From CAZQDP01 sp964592375 (lineage in GTDB: Bacteria; Bacillota; Clostridia; RUG12999): a DNA stretch of 24,362 nucleotides. A program made the translations under genes and the position numbers. Numbering within the stretch: position 1 is the first letter of the stretch; every line of letters begins with the position of its first letter. The stretch spans positions 1 to 24,362 of the forward strand of contig CAZQDP010000034.1 in assembly GCA_964592375.1 (NCBI GenBank). Reading direction: 5' to 3'. This document shows, in pieces, positions 16,841 through 23,868 of this stretch. Under the pieces are notes generated by a model. It was not told the origin of the DNA. It ran no database searches and saw nothing but the letters and a program-made list of their open reading frames with translations.

Positions 16841-17233
16841 TTAGGAAAGGGAGATCAATGCATCGCCGGTGTTGACTGCACTGCCCTTGGTTGTATTCAC
16901 TGCAACAACAGTCGCATCTCTTGGCGCAACAATTTCATTTTCCATTTTCATCGCTTCTAAAATACACAGTACATCTCCGGACTTTACACTGTCTCCGGCT
17001 TTTACCTTAATATCTAAGATCGTGCCCGGCATGGGAGATGAAATCACTGTGGCGCCAGCCGGTGCCGGTGCCGCCGCTGGTGCAGCAGGTGCCGCCGGAG
17101 CTGTAGGTGCCACTTTTGGTGCTGCCGATGCCGCCGCTACGGGAGTCGGTGCTACCACAGAGCCTCCTGCCCCTATTTCTTCTACCTCTACCTCATAGGA
17201 ATTGCCGTTTACGGTTATATTAAATTTTCTCAT
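16841..17233 (-). CDS. Biotin carboxyl carrier protein of the Na+-decarboxylase
   Basis: The 130-aa carrier has an N-terminal segment (MRKFNITVNGNSYEVEVEEI), a flexible Ala/Pro linker of about 40 residues, and a C-terminal biotinyl domain. The biotinylation motif EAMKMEN places biotin on K96, about 35 residues from the C-terminus as is usual. It corresponds to MmdC/GcdC or transcarboxylase 1.3S and shuttles the carboxyl group between a carboxyltransferase and OadB. ATG 17233 has AGGAGG 8 nt upstream; the longer frame to 17254 would cover this site. It is the only biotinyl domain in an operon with two carboxyltransferases, so both probably share it. Confidence 0.95.
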   Translation of the reverse strand: MRKFNITVNGNSYEVEVEEIGAGGSVVAPTPVAAASAAPKVAPTAPAAPAAPAAAPAPAGATVISSPMPGTILDIKVKAGDSVKSGDVLCILEAMKMENEIVAPRDATVVAVNTTKGSAVNTGDALISLS

Positions 17234-17255
17234 GCAAAAAACCTCCTGTTTCAAT

Positions 17256-17606
17256 TTAAAATCTATTCTCTAAATTTTCTTTTCTAGACACGCTGTTCCA
17301 TACAGGTGTATTACTTTCTATGCGGCGGTACGACTGAATTTTTAGATTGTACGTGGACCGAAGACCCATACAGGCAGCAGCCGCCGCAGTGAGTACCGCA
17401 ATGAGCTCTGCTTCCTCTGGCGCCTTATCCACAGCGATGCTCGCTTTAGCGGGCTCGCTTGCCGGCACTGCGCTCATCATATCTTTATTCTTCCTATGAA
17501 AAATCGGCCGATATAGCTCCAGCACAATCCACAGGATAACAAGCACAGCAAATACAATGCCAAATCCAATGACCGAAACTCCAAGCGCTTCGTTAAAATT
17601 TCCCAT
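17256..17606 (-). CDS. Na+-pump decarboxylase gamma/delta subunit (OadG-like)
   Basis: The 116-aa protein has one N-terminal membrane helix (about 8-32, LGVSVIGFGIVFAVLVILWI) followed by a charged, Ala-rich cytoplasmic tail, the layout of OadG/MmdD. These small subunits hold the membrane beta subunit and the soluble carboxyltransferase together. The tail (AELIAVLTAAAAACMGLRS, then a basic stretch to ENRF) matches the usual EEEEVVAAIAAAVAA-type motif of the family. AGGAGG lies 7 nt before ATG 17606, 12 bp after the mmdA stop. The family diverges fast, so identity rests on topology, the motif and the operon. Confidence 0.85.
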   Translation of the reverse strand: MGNFNEALGVSVIGFGIVFAVLVILWIVLELYRPIFHRKNKDMMSAVPASEPAKASIAVDKAPEEAELIAVLTAAAAACMGLRSTYNLKIQSYRRIESNTPVWNSVSRKENLENRF

Positions 17607-17618
17607 TCATAGCCCTCC

Positions 17619-19169
17619 TTACAGCGGAATATTGCCGTGCTTTTTCGCCGGCCTGGTCTCCCGCTTGGACATCAGCATTTCAAGGGCTGCAATTAAGCGA
17701 GGACGAGTGGAATCAGGTTCGATTACATCATCAATATAACCCCTCTTGGCCGCCTCGTAGGGATTCGCGAGCTCGTTTCTGTACTGCTCAATCTTTTCCT
17801 GACGAGTGGCAATGGGATTTTCACTACTTTCAATTTCTTTTTTAAATACGATATTGGCCGCGCCGTCCGGGCCCATTACTGCAATTTCAGCAGTTGGCCA
17901 AGCATATACCGCATCTGCACCCACATGGCGAGAGCTCATGGCGATATAAGCACCGCCATACGCCTTGCGCACAATAACATTAATCTTTGGTACAGTGGCT
18001 TCGCAGTATGCATACAGCAGCTTCGCGCCATGACGAATAATGCCGGAATGCTCCTGAGATACGCCGGGCAGATAGCCGGGCACATCTGTAAAGGTGACTA
18101 GCGGAATATTAAACGCATCGCAAAATCTGATAAATCTTGCCGCTTTATCGGAAGAATTCACATCCAAAGCGCCTGCGGCAATCTTTGGCTGATTTGCCAC
18201 AATACCCACACTGCGGCCGCCAAGCCTTGCAAGACCCACAATAATATTTTGTGCAAATCCCTGATGGATTTCCATAAAGCTTCCGCCGTCCACAATCTCA
18301 CCGATGAGCTCCAACATGTCGTAAGGCTTGTTTGGCTCGTCCGGCACGATACTCATCAGCTTTTCGGATATGCGGTTGATTTGATCCTCGCTTGCATATT
18401 CTGGGCAAGCCTCCAAATTATTGGAGGGCAGGTATGACAACAATCTTTTTATTTCTGCAATGCAGGTTTTTTCATCACTATACTTAAAATGCGCAACACC
18501 ACTTTGGGTATTGTGCGCAGCCGCGCCGCCCAAAGCTTCTGCCGACACATCCTCGCCGGTAACCGCTTTGATGACCTGCGGACCGGTAATAAACATCTGG
18601 CTGGTCTTCTCCACCATAAAAACAAAATCCTGAATGGCGGGAGAGTACACGGCACCTCCTGCACACGGCCCCATAATCACAGCGATTTGAGGAATAACGC
18701 CGGAGGAGATGGTATTGCGGAAAAATATCTCGCCAAAGCCGGATAAGGCATCAATGCCTTCTTGAATTCTGGCTCCGCCCGAATCGTTTATACCAATGAT
18801 CGGTGCACCCATCTTCAGTGCCATATCCATGATTTTGCACATTTTTTTGGCATGCATTTCTCCCAATGAGCCTCCGATAACCGTAAAGTCCTGGGCATAT
18901 ACAAATACCAAGCGACCCTCTACCGTACCATAACCGGTAACGACGCCTTCTGCCGGTGCAACTGTTTTTTCCATCCCAAATTTGGTTCCTCTGTGAGTCA
19001 CAAAGGCATCTATTTCGATAAAACTGCCTTCATCCATCAGCAGGTCAATTCTCTCGCGCGCCGTAAGCTTGCCAGAGGAATGCTGCTTTTCAATTTTATC
19101 TGCTCCGCCGCCCAGTTCCACGATGCTGCGTTTTTGCTGCAGCAATGCAATTTTCTCGTGAGTTGACAT
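17619..19169 (-). CDS. mmdA: Methylmalonyl-CoA decarboxylase/carboxyltransferase alpha subunit
   Basis: This 516-aa acyl-CoA carboxyltransferase transfers the carboxyl group of (S)-methylmalonyl-CoA, or of a similar acyl-CoA, to biotin. It has the two crotonase-like halves of the family: SSGKLTARERIDLLMDEGSF, then the oxyanion loop GGARIQEG and PCAGGAVYSPA in the first half, and FTDVPGYLPG, HGAKLLYAY and KAYGGAYIAM in the second. Transcarboxylase 12S and propionyl-CoA carboxylase beta are close relatives, but OadB, OadG and the carrier next door favour the decarboxylase. I chose ATG 19169 (MSTHEKIALL), the usual family start, rather than GTG 19202; its ribosome binding site (AAAGGGA) is weak and far. 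It is the first gene of the five-gene operon. Confidence 0.92.
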   Translation of the reverse strand: MSTHEKIALLQQKRSIVELGGGADKIEKQHSSGKLTARERIDLLMDEGSFIEIDAFVTHRGTKFGMEKTVAPAEGVVTGYGTVEGRLVFVYAQDFTVIGGSLGEMHAKKMCKIMDMALKMGAPIIGINDSGGARIQEGIDALSGFGEIFFRNTISSGVIPQIAVIMGPCAGGAVYSPAIQDFVFMVEKTSQMFITGPQVIKAVTGEDVSAEALGGAAAHNTQSGVAHFKYSDEKTCIAEIKRLLSYLPSNNLEACPEYASEDQINRISEKLMSIVPDEPNKPYDMLELIGEIVDGGSFMEIHQGFAQNIIVGLARLGGRSVGIVANQPKIAAGALDVNSSDKAARFIRFCDAFNIPLVTFTDVPGYLPGVSQEHSGIIRHGAKLLYAYCEATVPKINVIVRKAYGGAYIAMSSRHVGADAVYAWPTAEIAVMGPDGAANIVFKKEIESSENPIATRQEKIEQYRNELANPYEAAKRGYIDDVIEPDSTRPRLIAALEMLMSKRETRPAKKHGNIPL

Positions 19170-19209
19170 ATTGTAACAACCATCCCTTTCCGCCTTACAC
19201 ACAAGGCAT

Positions 19210-19341
19210 CTATATTTCGGAAATCATTCCGGTCCTTATGCGGCAATAAACAAAAAACACCGCAATTTCATGGGTAGACATTTTATGATATGCATTACAT
19301 ATATACAAATTAAATTCTCCCCCATTTTCTATATTCCACAT
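19210..19341 (-). CDS. Possible 43-aa small protein upstream of mmdA
   Basis: A short frame runs from ATG 19341 to TAG 19210, with AAAGGAG 4 nt before the ATG, a strong Shine-Dalgarno at rather short spacing. The product begins MWNIENGGEFNLYICNAYHK and contains MSTHEIAVFF, oddly like the MSTHEKIALL start of MmdA 40 bp downstream. I recognise no family. A plausible promoter lies inside it, which argues against translation. It could be a leader peptide, a decayed partial duplication of the mmdA start, or chance. Confidence 0.25.
   Translation of the reverse strand: MWNIENGGEFNLYICNAYHKMSTHEIAVFFVYCRIRTGMISEI
19280..19308 (-). promoter_or_regulatory. Probable promoter of the mmdA operon
   Basis: TTGTAT (19308-19303), 17-nt spacer, TAAAAT (19285-19280). 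The -10 box is good and the -35 box matches only its first half. It would give a leader of about 100 nt before mmdA. Confidence 0.4.
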
Positions 19342-19393
19342 GAAACTCCTTTATCCTTCTTTAGATGTAAAAATATATGAAAATGCACAAATT

Positions 19394-19924
19394 TTATGAA
19401 AAAAATAGCTTGCAAATGATAATTCCGACTAACATGCCAACGCCATCTGCCGCTAATGCCGCCGTTACGGTATGCCGAATGTCTTTTATGCCTACTGCAC
19501 CAAAGTAAACAGCAATGGTATAAAAGGTCGTTTCGGTGGAACCCATCACAACGGAGGCGACCTTACCCGCATAGGAATCCGGTCCATAGTTTTTGAAAAT
19601 ATCCCCCACGATGCCAAGGGAGGCACTGCCCGAAATCGGACGAAGTAGCACCAGTGGCAGTACCGGCGCCGGAAGCCCCACAAAAGAGAGTACCGGAGCC
19701 AAGCTGTGTGCTAAAAGTTCAATGGCACCGGATGCCCGAAGCATGGAAACTGCTACCATCAGTCCTACCAGCGCCGGCAGAATTTCCACAACCAGGTGAA
19801 GCCCCTGCCGTGCGCCCTCGGTGAAGGCCGAGTATACATCTCTGATGGCGGCAAATCCATATCCGATGATGAGAAGAATCAGCAGAGGGATGATATATAC
19901 CGGTACATTTTTTAATATGTCCAT
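19394..19924 (-). CDS. spmB: Spore maturation protein B
   Basis: SpmB is an integral membrane protein of the nucleoside-transporter Gate family, needed with SpmA for core dehydration of endospores in Bacillus and Clostridium. The 176 residues show the family layout: membrane helices at about 8-27 (YIIPLLILLIIGYG), 48-65, 75-95 and 155-173, and conserved segments LRPISGSASLGI and GPDSYAGKVASVVMGSTETT with TFYTIAVYFGAVGI. AAAGGA lies 9 nt before ATG 19924. It stands alone: the usual spmA partner is neither upstream nor downstream. An AT-rich stretch upstream (about 19950-19985) may hold a promoter, but I cannot assign its sigma factor. Confidence 0.92.
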   Translation of the reverse strand: MDILKNVPVYIIPLLILLIIGYGFAAIRDVYSAFTEGARQGLHLVVEILPALVGLMVAVSMLRASGAIELLAHSLAPVLSFVGLPAPVLPLVLLRPISGSASLGIVGDIFKNYGPDSYAGKVASVVMGSTETTFYTIAVYFGAVGIKDIRHTVTAALAADGVGMLVGIIICKLFFS

Positions 19925-19979
19925 ATTCTTCAGTCCTTTTCATATATTGGTATTTATTCTATACATATATATGAATACA

Positions 19980-20017
19980 AAGAAAAAGAACACCCACACT
20001 TAAAAAAGCTTGGGTGT
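19980..20017 (-). terminator. Terminator of the lysine biosynthesis operon
   Basis: ACACCCA (19990-19996) pairs with TGGGTGT (20011-20017), and after a 2x2 internal loop CTT pairs with AAG around a 4-nt loop. On the minus strand the stem is followed by TCTTTTTCTTTG. It lies 45 bp after the stop of the ACT gene. Confidence 0.75.
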
Positions 20018-20061
20018 CCCAGATGATTTTGTCTTTTGAATACGAGTATTATTAACAATGA

Positions 20062-20535
20062 TTATTCCACACCAAAAACCTCGCGAATGGCTGCCGCGCA
20101 GCTATCCGTGTCAATTTCGGCCACCAATACGGAAATATCCACCTCTGAGGTGGTAATGAGGCGCACATCTGCTTCGCAGGCCGTAAGTGCATCCAATAAT
20201 GCGGAAGCAATTCCCGGGGTGTCTGCCATGGCACTGCCATAGACGCACAGCTTGGTATTGCCTGTTCCGATTTGAGCGGATAGTTTCCCCATGCTCTTTT
20301 TCAGTCCCCCGATCACCTGCATGGCCTGTGGCAGCTGATTGGCATCAATGGTAAAGGACATGTCATAGTTACTGCCTTTTGTAGGATATGCCTTTGTGAT
20401 CATGTCAATATTCATGTTCTGTTCCCGAAAGGCATGCAGGACATTCGCCGCACTTCCAATGCCGCCATCAAGTTGCCCCAAGGAAATGAGGCAAATGTTT
20501 TCTGTGACTGTAAAACGAGTAATAATGCCTTTCAT
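20062..20535 (-). CDS. Stand-alone ACT-domain protein of the aspartokinase regulatory type
   Basis: The 157-aa protein consists of two ACT domains and nothing else. The first (about 10-75) starts ENICLISLGQLDGG, the second (about 94-157) NTKLCVYGSAMADTPGIASA and ends with TTSEVDISVLVAEIDTD and AAIREVFGVE, very like the lysine/threonine-binding C-terminus of aspartokinase (TSEIKISVVI...AVxxLHxxF). No kinase domain or kinase remnant precedes it: GGGAGG lies 6 nt before ATG 20535. As the last gene of the asd-dapA-dapB operon under a lysine riboswitch, it may bind lysine or threonine and act on an aspartokinase encoded elsewhere, as the free beta subunit does in Bacillus. That role is inference. 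Confidence 0.88.
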   Translation of the reverse strand: MKGIITRFTVTENICLISLGQLDGGIGSAANVLHAFREQNMNIDMITKAYPTKGSNYDMSFTIDANQLPQAMQVIGGLKKSMGKLSAQIGTGNTKLCVYGSAMADTPGIASALLDALTACEADVRLITTSEVDISVLVAEIDTDSCAAAIREVFGVE

Positions 20536-20558
20536 AAAAAACCCTCCCCGTTGCTGGA

Positions 20559-21326
20559 TTACTCTGCCTCCGATTCTTGGCTGACCAAATCCTGCATATC
20601 ATATAGTCCTTCCGGTTTATCTTTTAAAAAGAGTGCCGCACGCAGTGCGCCACGTGCAAAGATATTCTTACTGGTGGCACTGTGGGTAATTTCAATAATT
20701 TCATTGTCTCCCGCAAAGAGTACCGTATGCTCTCCCACAATACTGCCACCTCGCACCGCGTGAATGCCAAGTTCCTTTGACGAACGCTTTTTCCTTGCAG
20801 AGTGGCGGTCGTATACATATTCAATCTCATATGGCATCACCTCGCTGATCGCATCCGCAATGGCCAGTGCCGTGCCGCTGGGAGCATCAATTTTTTGATT
20901 GTGATGCTTTTCGATGATTTCCATATCAAATTCTTCCCCAATGAGAACAGCTGCCTTTTTCACCAGTTCAATCATGAGGTTAACACCAAGGGACATATTC
21001 GCCGAAAAGAACACCGGCAAGGTTTTGGCCAGCTCCTTTAACCGAAAAACCTGCACAGAGGAAAGGCCTGTCGTACACATCACGAGCGGCATTTTTCTGC
21101 TTGAAGCAAAGTTAATCAGATTGTCAAAGGCGGCAGGATGGGAAAAATCAATGACTACATCCGCCTCCTCTTTGCAATCGGACGGCACTGTGTAGACTGG
21201 AAACGCACACGTACATGGCGAAATATCAAGCCCGGCCACAATGCTTGCTTCCGGCATATCTTGCACCATATCTGCAATGACCTTCCCCATTTTTCCTGCG
21301 CATCCGCTAAGTATTATTCTCGTCAT
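20559..21326 (-). CDS. dapB: 4-hydroxy-tetrahydrodipicolinate reductase
   Basis: DapB reduces the product of DapA to tetrahydrodipicolinate with NAD(P)H in the diaminopimelate/lysine pathway. The 255-aa protein has the nucleotide-binding GCAGKMG at 8-14, DFSHP at 60-64, CTTG at 84-87 and the catalytic signature EKHHNQKIDAPSGTA, with H141/H142 and K145. I chose ATG 21326, where GGAG lies 7 nt upstream; the longer frame to TTG 21341 would run through the ribosome binding site. It lies 18 bp after dapA and 23 bp before the ACT gene, so the three are co-transcribed. Confidence 0.96.
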   Translation of the reverse strand: MTRIILSGCAGKMGKVIADMVQDMPEASIVAGLDISPCTCAFPVYTVPSDCKEEADVVIDFSHPAAFDNLINFASSRKMPLVMCTTGLSSVQVFRLKELAKTLPVFFSANMSLGVNLMIELVKKAAVLIGEEFDMEIIEKHHNQKIDAPSGTALAIADAISEVMPYEIEYVYDRHSARKKRSSKELGIHAVRGGSIVGEHTVLFAGDNEIIEITHSATSKNIFARGALRAALFLKDKPEGLYDMQDLVSQESEAE

Positions 21327-21344
21327 CAGTTTGCTCCCCAATTT

Positions 21345-22232
21345 TTATTTTGTAAGTCCATATTCACCCAGTATATTTTTAAGCTTTTCTAGGTTTTTGC
21401 CTTCCATCTCGCACAGAGGCAGCCGTAGATTTCCCACTTCAAAGCCCATCAAATTCAGTGCTGTCTTCACAGGAATGGGATTGACCTCCATGAATAGCGC
21501 ATTGATGAGCCTGAGCATAGATAGTTGAATTTCCCTGCTTTTTTCAATATTGCCATCAAAGAAATACTGACAAATATCGTGTGTCTCTTGCGGACAGATA
21601 TTCGCAAATACGGAAATGACACCTTTCGAGCCCAGTGAGAGCATCGGAAGGATAATATCGTCGTTGCCGGAATACATGTGCAATTCATCACCACAACGGG
21701 CGGCAATTTCACTGGCGAGGGAAAAATCTGCCGAGGCTTCTTTTGTCGCCACAATATTAGGTACCTTTGCCAGCTCACAGTATGTATCAATGGAAATGGT
21801 CATTCCGGTTCTTGGGGGTACATTGTATAAAATGACCGGAATATTCACTGCATCCGCCGTTGCGGAAAAATGGTTCACCAGTCCGGTTTGGGTGGTTTTG
21901 TTATAATACGGAGTGACCAGGAGCAGGGCAGAGGCGCCCATATGCTCTGCTTCTTTGGAAAGCTCTATGCCATGGCGGGTATCGTTACTGCCCGTGCCGG
22001 CAATTACAGGCACTCTTCCATTTGTATGCCGAATAGCAAACCGAATTACTTCCAAATGCTCTTTGTCGGGCATGGTGGCGGACTCTCCCGTGGTGCCGCA
22101 CACCACGATGGCATCTGTTCCGTTTTGAATTTGAAAATCAATCAGCCGGCCAAAAGCTTCATAATCTGTTTCATATCCGTTATAGGGCGTGATGATGGCA
22201 ACGCCCGAGCCGATAAAAGGAATTTTTTTCAT
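21345..22232 (-). CDS. dapA: 4-hydroxy-tetrahydrodipicolinate synthase
   Basis: DapA condenses pyruvate with aspartate semialdehyde, the first committed step to diaminopimelate and lysine (and to dipicolinate of spores). The (beta/alpha)8 barrel of 295 aa shows the catalytic set: T47-T48 in GTTGES (46-51), Y110 in TPYYNK, Y136 and R141 in YNVPPRTG, and Schiff-base K164 in ATKEAS. I chose ATG 22232 (MKKIPFIGSG), the usual start, with AAGGTGAGG about 12 nt upstream; ATG 22256 has no ribosome binding site. A MITE-like element fills the gap between it and asd. Confidence 0.96.
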   Translation of the reverse strand: MKKIPFIGSGVAIITPYNGYETDYEAFGRLIDFQIQNGTDAIVVCGTTGESATMPDKEHLEVIRFAIRHTNGRVPVIAGTGSNDTRHGIELSKEAEHMGASALLLVTPYYNKTTQTGLVNHFSATADAVNIPVILYNVPPRTGMTISIDTYCELAKVPNIVATKEASADFSLASEIAARCGDELHMYSGNDDIILPMLSLGSKGVISVFANICPQETHDICQYFFDGNIEKSREIQLSMLRLINALFMEVNPIPVKTALNLMGFEVGNLRLPLCEMEGKNLEKLKNILGEYGLTK

Positions 22233-22265
22233 GGTTTTTTTTAGCCTCACCTTCATACTGATTTA

Positions 22266-22427
22266 GGGTACCTCTAAAAACTCCGGACGAGCGAAATTGC
22301 GAGGGATTTTTTCGTATCGCAAGGAAGAAAAACTCGCAAATACGATATGTATTTAAGGCGTTTTGCTGACGAAGCAATACGGAAAAAGAACCGCAAGGCT
22401 CGCCGCCCAGGGTTTTTAGTGGTGCCC
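22266..22427. mobile_element. MITE-like element with terminal inverted repeats and TTTA duplication
   Basis: Ends starting GGGTACCTCTAAAAAC (left) and, read inward from the right, GGGCACCACTAAAAAC match at 18 of 22 positions when one flanking base is included (22265-22286 against 22428-22407). The 162-bp body has no reading frame of note and contains smaller inverted repeats such as AAATAC/GTATTT near 22340. TTTA occurs on both sides (22262-22265 and 22428-22431), as expected of a 4-bp target duplication. The right copy supplies part of the asd stop codon. It lacks a transposase, so it would need one in trans. A transcribed RNA hairpin between asd and dapA would form from the ends. Confidence 0.65.
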
Positions 22428-22428
22428 T

Positions 22429-23514
22429 TTAGATATATCCTTTGGCACACAAAAGCTCCGCTGCCAAAACAGCGCCGCCCGCCGCGCCTCTGAGTGTATT
22501 GTGGGATAATGCCACAAATTTGATATCGTATTGATTATCCTCTCGCAGTCTGCCGATGGACACCGCCATACCGTTTTCCAAATTGCGGTCAAGCAAGGTT
22601 TGCGGACGGTTATCCTCTTCAAAATAGTGCAAGAACTGCTTGGGTGCTGAGGGTAGCTGTAGCTTCTGCGGCTCTCCTTCAAAGCTTACCCATCTTTGAA
22701 TAATTTCTTCCTTGCTGATTTTTTGGTCAAAGGAAGCAAATACCGCCGCCATATGTCCGTCGCTTACCGGTACACGAATGCATTGAGCTGTAAACAGCGG
22801 ACTGCTTGCAGGAACAATGGCATCTCCTTTAATCTTCCCCCAAATTTTCAGTGGTTCTTTTTCGGATTTTTCTTCCTCCCCACCAATGAACGGAATGACA
22901 TTGTCAAGCATTTGCGGCCATGTATCAAAGGTTTTTCCGGCGCCTGATATTGCCTGATAGGTACAGCAAGCCACCTTTGTGATGTTTAAATCCATTAAAG
23001 GATGAAGCGCCGGAACATAGCTTTGCAAAGAACAGTTCGATTTCACTGCCACAAAACCTTTTTTTGTACCCAATCTTTTTCTCTGCTTCACAATAATTTC
23101 CGCATGATGAGGGTTGATTTCCGGAATGATCATCGGTACATCAGGTGTATACCGATGGGCACTATTGTTGGATATGACAGGGCATTCCGCCTTGGCATAT
23201 CGCTCCTCCAGCGCTTTAATCTCATCCTTTTTCATATCCACGGCGCAGAATACAAAATCCACCGCCGAAGCGATTGCCTCAATATCCTCTGTGGCATCCA
23301 AAATAACCATGTTTTTTATCTTTTCAGGAATAGAAGTAGGCATTGCCCATCTACCCTTTACCGCTTCCTCATACGTAAGTCCTTTGGAACGAGCACTGGC
23401 AGCCAGAGTGGTTACCGCAAACCATGGGTGATTTTCCAAGAGGGAAACAAACCGCTGCCCCACCATTCCCGTTGCACCTACGATACCTACATTGTACTTT
23501 TTCATCATTTTCAT
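22429..23514 (-). CDS. asd: Aspartate-semialdehyde dehydrogenase
   Basis: Asd reduces aspartyl phosphate to aspartate semialdehyde with NADPH, feeding lysine, threonine and methionine synthesis. The 361-aa protein has the Rossmann motif VGIVGATGMVGQRF at 9-22, the NNSAHR loop, the catalytic cysteine C161 in KSNCSLQ and DGHMAAV later. It belongs to the archaeal/fungal (USG-1-like) branch rather than to the E. coli branch. AGGAG lies 5 nt before ATG 23514; ATG 23508 and 23505 are alternatives. The open frame extends to 23598 only because it runs through the riboswitch terminator. It is the first gene of the operon asd-dapA-dapB-ACT. Its TAA stop abuts a MITE-like element. Confidence 0.95.
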   Translation of the reverse strand: MKMMKKYNVGIVGATGMVGQRFVSLLENHPWFAVTTLAASARSKGLTYEEAVKGRWAMPTSIPEKIKNMVILDATEDIEAIASAVDFVFCAVDMKKDEIKALEERYAKAECPVISNNSAHRYTPDVPMIIPEINPHHAEIIVKQRKRLGTKKGFVAVKSNCSLQSYVPALHPLMDLNITKVACCTYQAISGAGKTFDTWPQMLDNVIPFIGGEEEKSEKEPLKIWGKIKGDAIVPASSPLFTAQCIRVPVSDGHMAAVFASFDQKISKEEIIQRWVSFEGEPQKLQLPSAPKQFLHYFEEDNRPQTLLDRNLENGMAVSIGRLREDNQYDIKFVALSHNTLRGAAGGAVLAAELLCAKGYI

Positions 23515-23542
23515 CCTCTCTCCTATTTCCATATATATGCGT

Positions 23543-23579
23543 AAAAATAAAATGAAAGACCGATTCAAAAGAACCGGCC
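23543..23579 (-). terminator. Attenuator terminator of the lysine riboswitch
   Basis: GACCGATTC (23558-23566) pairs with GAACCGGCC (23571-23579) with two G-U wobbles, around an AAAA (UUUU in RNA) loop. On the minus strand it is followed by TTTCATTTTATTTTTAC. It lies between the aptamer and asd and overlaps by two bases the antiterminator arm at 23578-23584. Confidence 0.85.
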
Positions 23580-23614
23580 GTAACAGCATTTTGTACATAA
23601 AAATACAGTCACGG
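23578..23614 (-). promoter_or_regulatory. Antiterminator pairing of the lysine riboswitch
   Basis: In RNA, CCGUGAC (23614-23608), which starts at the last base of aptamer helix P1, can pair with GUUACGG (23584-23578), with one wobble. The second arm overlaps the 5' arm of the terminator. Lysine binding should fix P1 and free the terminator, which is an OFF switch. Confidence 0.6.
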
Positions 23615-23776
23615 ATAGCTCTCCATCAACATGTGATGACAGTTCCATGGCTGTTTGCCATAAGAACCAGAACATATACAGGGAGTGTATATACCCTTCG
23701 GCGGTTTCCCCTTCCAGCTGCCCTCACAAAGCCTCCCGCTCTCTTGCAACTTACTTTTGAACCCCGCACCTCTATC
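23614..23776 (-). ncRNA. Lysine riboswitch (L-box) aptamer
   Basis: The 163-nt leader contains the L-box core in order: GATAGAGGTGCG closing helix P1, AAAAGTAAG, GGAAGGGGAAACCGCCGAAG, CTGGTTC, AACTGTCA and TGGAGAGCTATC. P1 forms between GATAG (23776-23772) and CTATC (23618-23614). The AT-rich arm between GGGTATATAC and GTATATG forms a closed stem. All conserved junction blocks are present, so lysine sensing is near certain. It controls asd and the downstream dap genes by transcription attenuation. Confidence 0.95.
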
Positions 23777-23790
23777 TCGTATTATCACTT

Positions 23791-23819
23791 ATTTTAACAC
23801 ATTTTTATCTCCATGTCAA
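23791..23819 (-). promoter_or_regulatory. Sigma-A promoter of the asd-dapA-dapB operon
   Basis: TTGACA (23819-23814), 17-nt spacer, TAAAAT (23796-23791). Transcription would start a few nucleotides before the first P1 base of the lysine riboswitch. Confidence 0.8.
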
Positions 23820-23868
23820 TTATTTTTTTATGTTATTTTGCACCAGCAGCTTCTGCGTGCATACGATC

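Noticed and set aside
23515..23598. N-terminal extension of Asd by 28 residues
   Set aside because: The frame runs through the riboswitch terminator; AGGAG and family alignment place the start at 23514.
23840..23860. Hairpin GCAC..GCAG/CTGC..GTGC after the DUF4830-like gene
   Set aside because: On the minus strand it is followed by an A-rich, not T-rich, stretch and has a 2-nt bulge, so it is not a convincing terminator.
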